A stretch of 64,000 bases of DNA, from contig NC_052357.1 of the NCBI RefSeq assembly GCF_009727055.1, positions 81,770,345 through 81,834,344 on the forward strand, in the 5' to 3' direction. The notes below the pieces were generated by a model. That model was not told the DNA's origin, searched no databases, and saw only the letters and a list, made by a program, of their open reading frames with translations. The position numbers were made by a program, and so were the translations under genes. Shown piece after piece: positions 23,252-33,526 of this stretch (positions within the stretch are counted from its first letter, which is position 1; each line of letters begins with the position of its first letter). This DNA comes from Benincasa hispida (taxonomy: Eukaryota; Streptophyta; Magnoliopsida; Cucurbitales; Cucurbitaceae).

Positions 23252-25093
23252 CTCATGTCTAGGGAAAGTGGAAAATGATACTGGGATATAGAGTATGCCC
23301 TAGTTTATTGTTCATTGTACTTGTATTTTTCATGTATTGTACATTAGTCTCCTGAGGCATTAGGACAAGTAAGGGATTATTGGGATTGGTGTCCTAATTC
23401 TCCTGGAGTCCCATAGTTTGTAAACACTGTACACATTGTTATGAATAAAATAAGAGTTATTTTATTTTGCATTTACTCATATCCAAAAAACAAGGCTCCA
23501 TGGTTATTGTATGAAAACTTAAGCATATATATGAAATATACAAGTGGATCATGCCTTAAGTGATAACCTAAAAAGGTTTGTAGTATAAGAATTAAAGGAA
23601 GGTTACCTTATCCTAGTGACACTACGGACACGACCCGCTTTGTAGAGGTTTACAAGTGTTGTGAACTACTACAGATGGTTGATCCTGACCATTCATGTGG
23701 AGACATGTGAGCGAGGGTATCCTATACAAAGAGTTTGTATAAGACCGGACCACGAGATGATTCGTCTCTTTATATAATGTCGTTGATACTTGAGACTTAC
23801 ATCTTACCTAAACAACCATAGGTGACATGACCTTAATCCTGAGTGTTTTGGAAACTCCTACCTTTAAGGGCAGTCCTTTGATTAGTATGGGTAAGGGTGG
23901 CCAGATTGCCAACTCAACAAACCTACCTTTTAGGGGATTTGTCAGATTAGGGAGTTGGGAACTCAGTTACATAAGATGGAATTCACTCCTTCCTCGAAGC
24001 AGGGGTAAGTGTATAGATTGCTCCCGTAAGGGTTGATTTGGCAGAGAGGACAGTTGCCACAACTTCTCTTTGGAAGAGAGGATTCAATCATAGTAGGACT
24101 ATGACTTATGTTCATTAGAGGGATCAGTGGTACTTAAGGAGTTAGATGTAGCTACAGGGGCATAATGGTAAATTGGTCTAACTGTACTTACGAGCGATCT
24201 GTGAAGGGTTATCGCATTGTTGATTGGTTGATATAGACACAAAATATATTTGTAGTAAGAAAAGTACAGTTGTCGGTCTTTAGTGGAGTGCTCGGCAGTT
24301 AATGGATCATGGATTCCGTGACTAAAGAGTTTAGTCAGTTATTCACGTACTATTGGAGCTTCAAGTTATAGGTCCATAAGGTCCCCTTAGTAGCTCAATG
24401 GATTCAAGTTGAGAATCAATTCTTGGTGTTAGTTTGAAGTGTTCAAATTGACAAGAGGAAAATCAATTATATATGATATAATTGGTCTGATGTATGAGAT
24501 ACATCAAGTGGATGATTAATGTAAATATGATTTACATTAAGTACCATAAAATAGAAAAAGAACTATGGTTTATATGTTTCATGAGATGAAATATTAAAAC
24601 TATAGGTTATATATATAATATGGTAAGTTGGTTATCATATTTATTTATAATAATATTAATTATTTGATAATTATCTCTTTTTCTCTAATAACCAATTGAG
24701 AGGGAGGTTATTAGTGGTTTTGTAGTAACCGTGAGATAAAAGGAAAAATGTTTTCTTAAATCTAGTAGAGTTACTTGATTCGGAAAGAAACTGACGGAGA
24801 ATGCTATCAACTGAAATTGTTTCACTAAGCGATAGCTCATAGAGAGACCAAAACGATCGTGGAGTGTCACTATACGATAGTTCACTCAGTTGATCATAGC
24901 CAAATGATTGCGGGGCATTGTCTATACGATAGTCTGTCATCTTCTACACGATTGAGCACATCGTCTATACGATAGACTGTGTCATCTCCCACTTGCTGAA
25001 TCGTCTACATGATTGTTGTTCCTCCAGTCTCTTCGTCTAACCAAAATTATACAGAGCCCACAACTCCTGGATTCTCACTCCGAGAATACAAAG
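23252..25093 (+). mobile_element. Copia 3' tail plus family-A LTR
   Basis: Positions 23252-23377 match the non-coding tail of Copia A (14263-14379), including both purine-rich tracts. An LTR follows at 23378, its start altered to TATTGGGATTGG. It runs to about 25093. It contains palindromes at 24488-24506 (arm TGATGTAT, loop GAG) and 24516-24540 (arm TTAATGTAAAT, loop ATG). Clusters of ACGATAG occur at 24830-24970. The short ORFs in this LTR have no recognisable domain. Confidence 0.75.
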
Positions 25094-26282
25094 TAACTAC
25101 AGGGGCATAACAGTTATTAGCCCAATTGTACTTACGAGCGATCTATTAAGGGTTGTCGCACTGCTGATTAGTTAAGATGGACACATAATATATCTGTAGT
25201 AAGAAGAGTTCAACTGTCAGTCTTTAGTGGAACGATCATTCCGCTGCTCATGGAAATCCTCATGTTTGATCTCAATATCAGTGCGAAAAGTGCAGTTGTG
25301 GGTCTTTAGTAGAGTGGCCACAACTAATGAGTGTTTATTATATTAATTAAAGAGTTTGATTAATTTAATTGTGAATCATTGGAGCTTCTGATCTGTAGGT
25401 ACATTAGGTTCCCTTACTAGTTCAGTAAGGGTAAAACAAGGATCAACTGATTTTTGGAATAATTTGAATAGTTCAAATTATTTTAGGGAATTTTATATTA
25501 ATAAGTATTAATATAAAGTATAATTTATAATGATACATTATAGCATAGAGTTAATTATAAATATGAATATAATTACTATATAATATGAGAGACTAATATT
25601 TGAATAAGGTTCGAATATTAACTTAATATAAATGGGATTCGTATAAAAGCTATAAAGTAAAATTTAATATGAGTTGGATTCATATTAAAACTATAGGCTA
25701 AGAGAGAGACATGCATTTTTATGTGATTTAAATGCATGATTAAATAAATATTTGATATTTATATTGATTAATTAATTAATATTTATTTAATTATCATTAT
25801 ATACTAAATATGATTTAATATATATTAAAAAAATAAATTAATATAAAATAAAATTAACCACCCCCACATTTATGCAGGGGAGTGGAGAGTTGGTTGAGGG
25901 GTTACTTTCCTTCACGTCAGTTTCTACATTAAAAACACATAAACACAAAAGGTTTTTTGGATGTTGGATCTCCAATCACTCTCTGATAATTAAAATTCTC
26001 TTAGCACTTTCTCTGAAATTCTAAGAAGAATTTACCTGCCGTTTTTTGGATCCCACCATCTGTTATCCTTCCTGAAGACATAGTAAGGTAGCCTAACGGT
26101 GGTGCTCGTTGAAGAATTGGTCTTCAAAGATTGTGTCGAGAATTTTCATTGAAGAATTGGTCTTCAAAGGTAACTTTTCTATATTGTAGTTTTTTAATGC
26201 TTAACCTTTATTTCTCTAAGAAATCAATTCTGTGATTTTCCCAATCCTAATTCGAAGACATAGTGTTAAAATGCTTCCGCTT
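25094..26282 (+). mobile_element. Two further family-A LTR fragments, plus strand
   Basis: At 25094 the sequence jumps back to the mid-LTR block GTAACTACAGGGGC and continues about 130 bp. It then reaches an LTR end signature (CCGCTGCTCATGG near 25236). From about 25275 another mid-LTR block starts and runs to the LTR end CTTCCGCTTTGGGATTCA near 26282. These are recombined pieces of at least two LTR copies. A 22-bp segment near 26110-26140 recurs near 26145-26170. Confidence 0.6.
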
Positions 26283-26625
26283 TGGGATTCAATCCCTTCA
26301 TCTATAACCAGTGAGAATCGCTATTTGTCTTTATCGAATGAATTAGAAAGTGCGGCTTTCATGATTTACCAACTATTAGGCAATGATCTCAACAACAATA
26401 TTGCATTTACTTCATCAAAAAATTCTAATTCAACGGCAACTAATTTCTTTATGAACAAATCAAATTAATTTAAATGGGCAGTGATAAATGTACCTTCAGC
26501 CATTTTCAAATGAAAGAATTTGGTTGCAAAATATACCTTGTTGTTTACTGAAGGCTTTTCATCATGTTTGATAGAGATGTCATTTGTCCTATTTGAAGGA
26601 ATTTGAATCCCAGAGCGGAAGTGTA
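26283..26625 (-). pseudogene. Copia B second copy, gag fragment
   Basis: Read on the minus strand this encodes a Copia gag segment (MAEGT followed by an LLLRSLP-type motif) with several stops. It continues the gag begun at 28842-28570, from which it is separated by an inserted LTR. It ends at the plus-strand LTR boundary near 26282. Confidence 0.65.
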
Positions 26626-28569
26626 GAAATGTCGGTGTCTTAGAAATTCGTTTTGCATAAACTCAACTAAACAGAGGAGACAGAAACTATACAATAAACA
26701 TATAGATCTTAAGCATGCTTTTACATAAACTATAGAGAGAGAAAAAAGTACACAGTGTATATACCTTTAAGATCCAATCTTCTTATTTGTTGATGAGATC
26801 ACGATCGGTAAAATTCCTCTTTTTCATGAACACAACAATACGAAACTTCTTGGACACTACCATAAGAAGTTTTCCTTGTTATTCTCAAGGAGAGAACCAA
26901 AGGCAGAGTGGTGGGCTTGCTTATGGATTAATTTTAGTGTTATAGAAGTAAGTGTTCTTAGAGATAAAGACAGAGAGAAGAAGATGAAGAGAGAGAGCAA
27001 CACTCTCAAAACTTATATAAAAAACTAAAAACTTCTTCCACACTCTGCCAGAAAAAAAAAATCTCTAGCAAATGAAAGATATGGAGTTATGTAATAACTC
27101 ATAACTCCTTCACCATTCAAATTATAACTCCTATGGGTGTTAATTTGAATTTAAATTTCTAGTTTAATTATATTAACTAATAATTTGAAACTATATATTA
27201 TATTATGTATAATATATAACCTATAGTTTATATATTACATATAATATATTTATAATTTATTATCTCTCATATAACCTATAGTATTAATATGAATCATATT
27301 CATATTAATTTTATCATATAGTTTTTATATGAATCATATTCATATAATTAATATTTGAATCATATTCAAATATTTATTTCTCTCATTGAAACTTAATATT
27401 ATAATGTATCACATACATTATACTTTATAATATAATGTATTAACATACATTATATTAATTGTATCTCATACAATTAACTTCATTTAATTAATTTGAACAA
27501 TTCAAATTAATCCAAAATTAATTTGATTCTCATTAATCCTTATTGAGCTAACAATGGGACCTTATGAACCTACAGATTGAAGCTCTAGGGATACAAGATT
27601 AATTATTAAACTATTTAATTAAATTAATCAACCTTCATTAATTGTCGATCACACCACTTAAGACTGACACCTACACTCTTCAAACTGTTGATATATTTCT
27701 TTGTCCATTAGATATGATCAATCAACAATGCATTGACCCTTCACAAATTGCCCGTAAGTACAACTAAGTCAAATATCATTTTACCCTTGTAGTTACATCT
27801 AACTTCTTAAGTACCATCGATCTCTCTAATGAACAATTAGTCATAGTCCCACTATAATTAAGCCCACTCTGGCCAGTGAGAGGGTGAGGGCCCTTATTGT
27901 TCAAGACCCAGAATCAGTCTTGAGGGAGAATTTATCTACTTACCCTAACAATGGAAAGAAGTGAATTCCATCTTCTGCAGTTTAGTTCTCAACTCCTCAC
28001 TCAGACGAATCCCTAAAATGGTAGGCATATTGAGTCAACAAATCTGGCTATTCTCACCTATGCAGATCAAAGGACTGCCCTCATTGGCAGGAGTTCACAA
28101 CTCACTCAGGATTAAGGTTAAGTTACTATGACCATCCTAGTGAAATTTAAGTCTATTCAAGTAACAACATTATAAAGAGAGACTAATCTTTTCATGGTTC
28201 GGTCTTATACAAACTATTTGTATAAGATACCCCCGCACACATGTCTCCACATGAGTGATTAGGATTAGATCATTTGTAACACTTTACAACAATTGTACTA
28301 ATTACGAAGTGGGTCGTGTATGTAGTGTTACTAGACTAAGGTACCCAGCCTCATCCATCTACTACAGACTGTTTAGGTTATTATTTAAACATGATTCACC
28401 TGTATCTCTCCAAATACCTGTTTAAGTTACATAATATAGCCTAAGATCTTAGTTTCTTGGATTGAGTTAATGCACATATAAACAAACAATTAATTTATTA
28501 ATAACAATTTATTTATACAAGTTTAACAAACTATAAGAGTATAAGAGATTTAGGACACTAATCCCAACA
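26626..28569 (-). mobile_element. Copia family-A-like LTR, minus strand, inserted in Copia B gag
   Basis: The LTR starts on the minus strand at 28569 (TGTTGGGATTAGTGTCC). It runs to about 26626, where CTTCCGCTCTGGG marks the end. Gag coding lies on both sides, so this is an insertion without internal domain, a likely solo LTR. I could not confirm a 5-bp target duplication. It holds the palindrome ladder at 27283-27511. Confidence 0.7.
27283..27511. repeat. Ladder of seven perfect palindromes with 3-4-nt loops
   Basis: Seven consecutive palindromes fill 229 bp. Positions and plus-strand left arms: 27283-27309 (12 bp, ATTAATATGAAT, loop CAT); 27325-27347 (10 bp, TTATATGAAT, loop CAT); 27350-27374 (11 bp, AATATTTGAAT, loop CAT); 27400-27422 (10 bp, TATAATGTAT, loop CAC); 27428-27457 (13 bp, loop TAAC); 27455-27477 (10 bp, TTAATTGTAT, loop CTC); 27487-27511 (11 bp, ATTAATTTGAA, loop CAA). 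Numbers five and six overlap by three bases. All arms pair perfectly. Confidence 0.85.
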
Positions 28570-28842
28570 TTGTTGTGGTCGTCTCCTTCGCTACAATACT
28601 TTACACATTTTTTGTTAAAGACAGGCGAACAATCCCTACCACCTTGCTATCCAACTTCTTCCATTAAACTTCTCCCATATTGTTAGGTTTTCCTTCCAAT
28701 GGAAAATCCAATTTCTTGGAATTCAAGTAGTCTGATATTTGACATTTTCATAAAGAAAAATTTGATCCATTAAAAATAACCAATTTTTCATCTTTTTCCT
28801 ACATCGTTCTACAATTCAATCAATCAGCTCTGATACCACTTG
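28570..28842 (-). pseudogene. Copia B second copy: primer-binding site and gag start
   Basis: On the minus strand the LTR end at 28843 is followed by TGGTATCAGAGC, the standard plant Copia primer-binding site for initiator Met tRNA (about 28829-28840). A gag-like frame comes next. The frame is broken at 28569 by the inserted LTR. The gag adjoins the LTR that also ends the first Copia B copy, so that LTR is shared. Confidence 0.7.
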
Positions 28843-29542
28843 ATGGGGGAATAATAATATATTAATCTAAACTAATCAACCAAATTCAGACAATATATAT
28901 TATCCAACACAGATCAAATTCAAGTACCAAATTATGTAAAATAAACAATATGTAACTCGCTAGCTTTAAAGAATAGATAAACCAACCTCAGCTTTCAAGA
29001 AACAAGAATGATAATAAATCAAGTTTATGGAAAGAATGATGACACCCAATTTATACTGGTTCACCCAGTGTGGGCTACGTCCAGTTCACTACAATCGATG
29101 CATATTCAATTAAAATAGTCAAGGACAATGGTACGAGAGTTTATAATGTTCAAGAATGATTTCTCTAAAATTTTCTCTCAAGAAAATTGGGTGAATTTTA
29201 TTTTCTTCTTCACTTGCTTAAGAAACTCTCGGCAATGCATATGAATTTCCTTCCAATCTTTTCTTTTATAGAAAAATTTGAAGAACATTCGGTTAGGGTT
29301 TCATTCAAAGAATATTTTCATGATAGATAGTTATAAATTACAAAAGATGGTTTCTTATAAAACAACGATGAGAAACCTAAAAAAGGAAAAAAAAAATAAA
29401 CTGTTCTTAAGATAAGGAAAGAATAAAGGAGGCTTAACCATGCCTAACCATGATAAGAAAACTAATTATTAACAAAAAAATCAAATAAAAATAAAATGAA
29501 AAAAAATAAATTTTCATAAATCTTACTGTTGTATTTCCTATA
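28843..29542 (-). mobile_element. Copia B LTR, minus strand
   Basis: About 700 bp. On the minus strand it starts TATAGGAAATACAA at 29542, after the purine-rich CTTGAGGAGA, and ends CCCCCATCA at 28843, next to a primer-binding site. Its first about 250 bp match the truncated LTR at 43427-43675. It therefore serves as 3' LTR of one Copia B copy and 5' LTR of a second. Confidence 0.7.
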
Positions 29543-31475
29543 TCTCCTCAAGCTGGAGATGGTGTAAGCATGGAACTAAACCAAGCTTGGAGATGAAACT
29601 TTGAAGCTTGAATGAGCTCAATTACTTGGTCTGCAAGTTGCTGGAAGGAAGTACAACGAGGTAGAGATGAACCCTTCTTTGAGCTTAGTTCTTATTATAT
29701 GGCAATCAAAATCAAATTGCTTTGTCCTTTCATGAAAGACATGATTGGAGGCAATGTGAATTGCAGCCTTGTTATCACAAAAGAATTATATTGGAAGAGA
29801 CTAGTTCACATGCAAGTATTGAAAGATGGAAGTTATCCACTGGAGTTCTGATATATTAGTGGCCATGCTTTGGTATTCTGCTTCTACATATGACTTAGAA
29901 ACAGTTGCTTGTTTCTTTGCTTTCCAGAAAATTAATGAGCTGCCACGTAGATTACAATACCTGTTAAGGGCTTTCTTGAATTTGGACAAGTAACTCAGTC
30001 AACATCACAAAAGGCTTTGATATTTGTGTTAGAATCTGTAGGATAGAAGAGGCCTTCATTGGTGCATCCTTTTAGGTATTTCAACAAACGAACGGCTACA
30101 CTCCAATCTAAAAGGCAAGGATTTTCCATAAACTAAGTAAGTTGTTGCACACTGTGGCTAATATCTGCCCTGGTCATGTCCAAATGCAGCAATCTCTCAA
30201 CCAGTCTCCTAGATTGGTCGAGTTTCTCAAGTTTCTGATGATCAAATTTAGTCAATCGTAATCCAGAGGGTAGAGGTTTTTGTCATGAAGCATATCTTCG
30301 ACATATTTATTTTGAGATATAAATGTTCCTAAGGGAGATATTGCTATTCTGAAGCCAAGAAAATATTTGGCCAGTCCCAAATCTTTGAAAAAAAAAGCCT
30401 TACTTAGGAACTGTTTGTACTTGTTAATTTCTTCAACTGAATTCCCAGTTATAAGAAGAACATCTACATACACCAGAAGGTAAAGTTGGATGTCATTAGG
30501 ATTTTTTGTGAAAAGGCAATTGTCATTGAGACTCAGAGAGAGTCAATAGAATTTCAACACATGAGTCAATTCATTGTTCTATTATCGAGAGACATGTTTC
30601 AATCCATAGAGGGATCTCTTGAGTTTGAAAACTTGATTGGGAGCAGTACCGGTGTAGCCAGGGGTGGCTTCATGTAAATTTCTTCCTGAATGTGCCCATG
30701 TAGGAAGGCATTGTTAATATGTAGCTAAAGATAGGCCACTATTGAACGGTTGCAATAACAATTAAGATTCTCACAGTGACAAGCTTTACAACTAGAGAAA
30801 AGACTTATGTGTAGTCTTCTCCTTCTTTCTGGTTATAGCCTTTAGCTACTATCCTAGCTTCGTACCTCACAACTTCACTTGCAACATTTCTTTTAATTTT
30901 GAAGACCCATTTGGAGTCTATAACCCTTTTACCTATGAGTAGTAAGGTTAATTCCCATGCCTGGTTTTTTTTCAAGGGCTTCAATCTCTTGATTCATTGC
31001 TACTATCCACTTGGGATCATTTTGAGCCTTTTAGAAGGATGCGGGTTCAACATCAATGTCAACTTTGGTCATAAAGGCATGGTATGAGAGATTAAATCAA
31101 GACTAAGGGCAAGAAGTATTGTGTTTGGTTTGGTTGGTGTTTTAGAGGAAAGAACAAAGTCATCAAGGTGAGATGGAAGTCGAGTTTGTCTTCTAGGGAA
31201 TCTGCTCGAGGGTGTAGGGTCAATACGTACATGATCAATTCAACGATTGTCAGAATCAACATTTATGTTAGAGTCAAAATGTAAAAATTCTTCCAATCTA
31301 GGTGGATCAAAGACTGGTTCATGATTAGTGTCAAAATGCTCAGATGCTAAAGTATCTGTCATATTAACAAGTAAATAATTTGGAAAATTATCTTCTTTCA
31401 TCATTTTTTTAAAAAGAAAATTGATAAAAATTCTCATGCAACACAACATCTTTACTGGACACTCTTGTCAAGATC
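29543..31475 (-). pseudogene. Copia B pol, 3' part: linker, reverse transcriptase, RNase H (decayed)
   Basis: Minus-strand Copia remnant running from the integrase-RT linker (about 31450-31240) through reverse transcriptase to RNase H (about 29989-29600). The RT active-site segment near 30470 reads YVDV instead of YVDD, so one catalytic aspartate is lost. RNase H retains SYVEAEYQSMA. Multiple stops and frameshifts break the frame. The right edge at 31475 is the insertion point of Copia C; coding continues at 39475. Confidence 0.8.
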
Positions 31476-31480
31476 ATACC
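31476..31480. repeat. Target-site duplication of Copia C, left (ATACC)
   Basis: ATACC here is repeated exactly at 39470-39474, flanking the element that starts TG at 31481 and ends CA at 39469. A 5-bp duplication is typical of Copia integrase and proves insertion into Copia B. Confidence 0.9.
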
Positions 31481-32230
31481 TGAAAAAGCTTTAACTCAAA
31501 TAACTTAGATTTTGTTTGTTTATAACTAACTTGTATAATGGTCAGTTGGTATACTCTTATAAAAACAACTGATTTCGAATTCAAATTACAGAGTTATCAT
31601 CATTTTCTTAGTTTTCTATAAACACAAAAATCTGTACGAAATCTTCATAAAGTAAAAAAATTTAGAACTTCCCGTGGACGTAGGCATTCTTGCCGAACGA
31701 TGTAAACACTGTGTCTCATTCTTCTTCCCTTATATTTCTTGTTCAATCGAGTATTTCTTTACTACAAATTATGTGCCATTCATTTAATTTTCAAATCGCA
31801 TCGAGTAGTCAGATTATCGAGTCAATCGTGCATCGATTCTTCGCTATCGAATAGCTCCAAGTACATCGTTTTCTCCTTTGAGTCGCACCGAGTATTGTTC
31901 AAGAACCGTCGAGTACGATCGAGTATTAGTTCTGTTGTCATCGAGTTGCATCGAGGATTGAAAAGAGACTAGTCAAACGAAGAAGGGAATTCTGATCGAG
32001 GATCGAGAGGAAGCAGTCGAGCATCGAGTTTCGAATATTGAGGATTTGGCAGAATAGTTTTGAGCCATTTCTTCATCTCTCCAACATTGATCTTGAGTAT
32101 CTGGGACTTGTGAAGAGTGATCAACCTAACAATTTGTGGTATCAGAGCGCTTAAAGATCATCAAGGTCATCTTTCTTGGCGCTTCAAGATTTTCAAAAAA
32201 ATCAAGACTCGATACTCGTTCAGATTAGAA

Positions 32231-33526
32231 ATGGTTGTTGCAAGGTATGAGATTGAGAAGTTTGATAGGAAGGGCGATTTTGGCCTATGGAAGGCCAAAA
32301 TTAAAGCCATTCTTGGACAACAAATAGCACACAAGGCCCTTTTGGACCCATCAACACTGCCAACCACCATATCAGCACAAGAAAGAGAAGACATGGAGCT
32401 TACAACATATGAGACTCTGGTTCTTAGTGACAGTATTTTGAGGCAAGTAATTGATCAAAACACAACCTACGAGATGTGGGTCAAGCTAGAAGGACTTTTT
32501 GCCACAAAAAATCTCCCCAACAAGATGTATCTGAGGGAGAAGTTCTTCACGTTGAAGATGGATTCTGCCAAGCCTCTTTCAGAAAATTTGGATGAATTCA
32601 AGAGTATAGTCTCAGAGTTCAAAAGCCTTGGTGAGAAAATTGGTGACGAGAATGAGGCTTTTGTGTTATTAAACTCTCTACTCGAAACCTATAAGGAGGT
32701 GAAGAATGCTCTGACGTATGGCAGAGAATCAGTCACCACTGATGCCATCATTTCAACATTAAGAATAAGAGAGTTAGAGTTTTAGTCAGTCAAGAAAGAG
32801 CAGTCTAGTGTAGAGGGCTTGTTTGCCAAGGGGAAGAACAAGCAGAACTAGTCTAAGGGGAATAAAAACCAGTCAGGTGAAGAGCACAAACCTAAGACCA
32901 AATTGAGATGTAATTAGTGCAAGAAGAAAGGTCACCTGATGAGAGATTGCTACAGTCTGAAAATGAAAAACTAAGAAAAACAGAAGGATCAGAAGGGGAA
33001 ACAACTAGAAGCATTAATGGTTGAAGGTTCCTACTTTTACTCTGATGCTTTAGCCTCCATCAGAAATCAAACCAACCAAATCAGTTCTCTTGGGAAGCAT
33101 GACTGGGTACTTGACTCCGGATGTACCTATCACATAACACCTTTCAGACCTTGGTTTAGTATTCACAAGGAAATAGATGGAGAATCAGTGTACATGGGAA
33201 ACAATGAAGCCTACAAGATAAAAGGGGTTGGTTTAGTGTCCTTAAAGCTAAAGGACGGATCAATCAAGCTTCTAAGAAATGTTAGACATGTACCTTTACT
33301 CAAGAGAAACTTGATATCTCTGGGCATGTTGGACTCTATTGGGTGTGAATGTAGAGGAAAAGGTGAAGTTCTTGAAGTTATCAAGGATTCCAAAGTTGTG
33401 TTGATTGGTGAGAAGGTCAATGACCTTTACATTGTGAGAGGAATAGAGATGATGACAAGTGCCTATATTGCTTCAACAACAAGCTTAACAGAGGCTGACT
33501 TGGCACAAAAGACTCTCATATATTAG
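32231..33526 (+). pseudogene. Copia C gag and protease (broken)
   Basis: Gag starts at ATG 32231, about 95 bp after the 5' LTR, with a UBN2-type domain (residues about 10-150 of the frame) that ends at a TAG at 32783-32785. A CCHC-type zinc knuckle follows at about 32906-32945 but has TAG at 32915-32917 inside the knuckle. Protease starts near 33017, with active-site motif LDSGC at about 33113-33127, and ends at TAG 33524-33526. Another TAG lies at 32849-32851. The gag is otherwise well preserved. Confidence 0.85.

Noticed and set aside
24671..24940. Two overlapping minus-strand ORFs of 66 and 89 codons
   Set aside because: They lie within a family-A LTR with ACGATAG repeats; no domain and no support for translation.
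31739..31972. 77-codon ORF, also present at 39076-39309
   Set aside because: Both copies lie inside the Copia C LTRs and the similarity is due to the LTR repeat.
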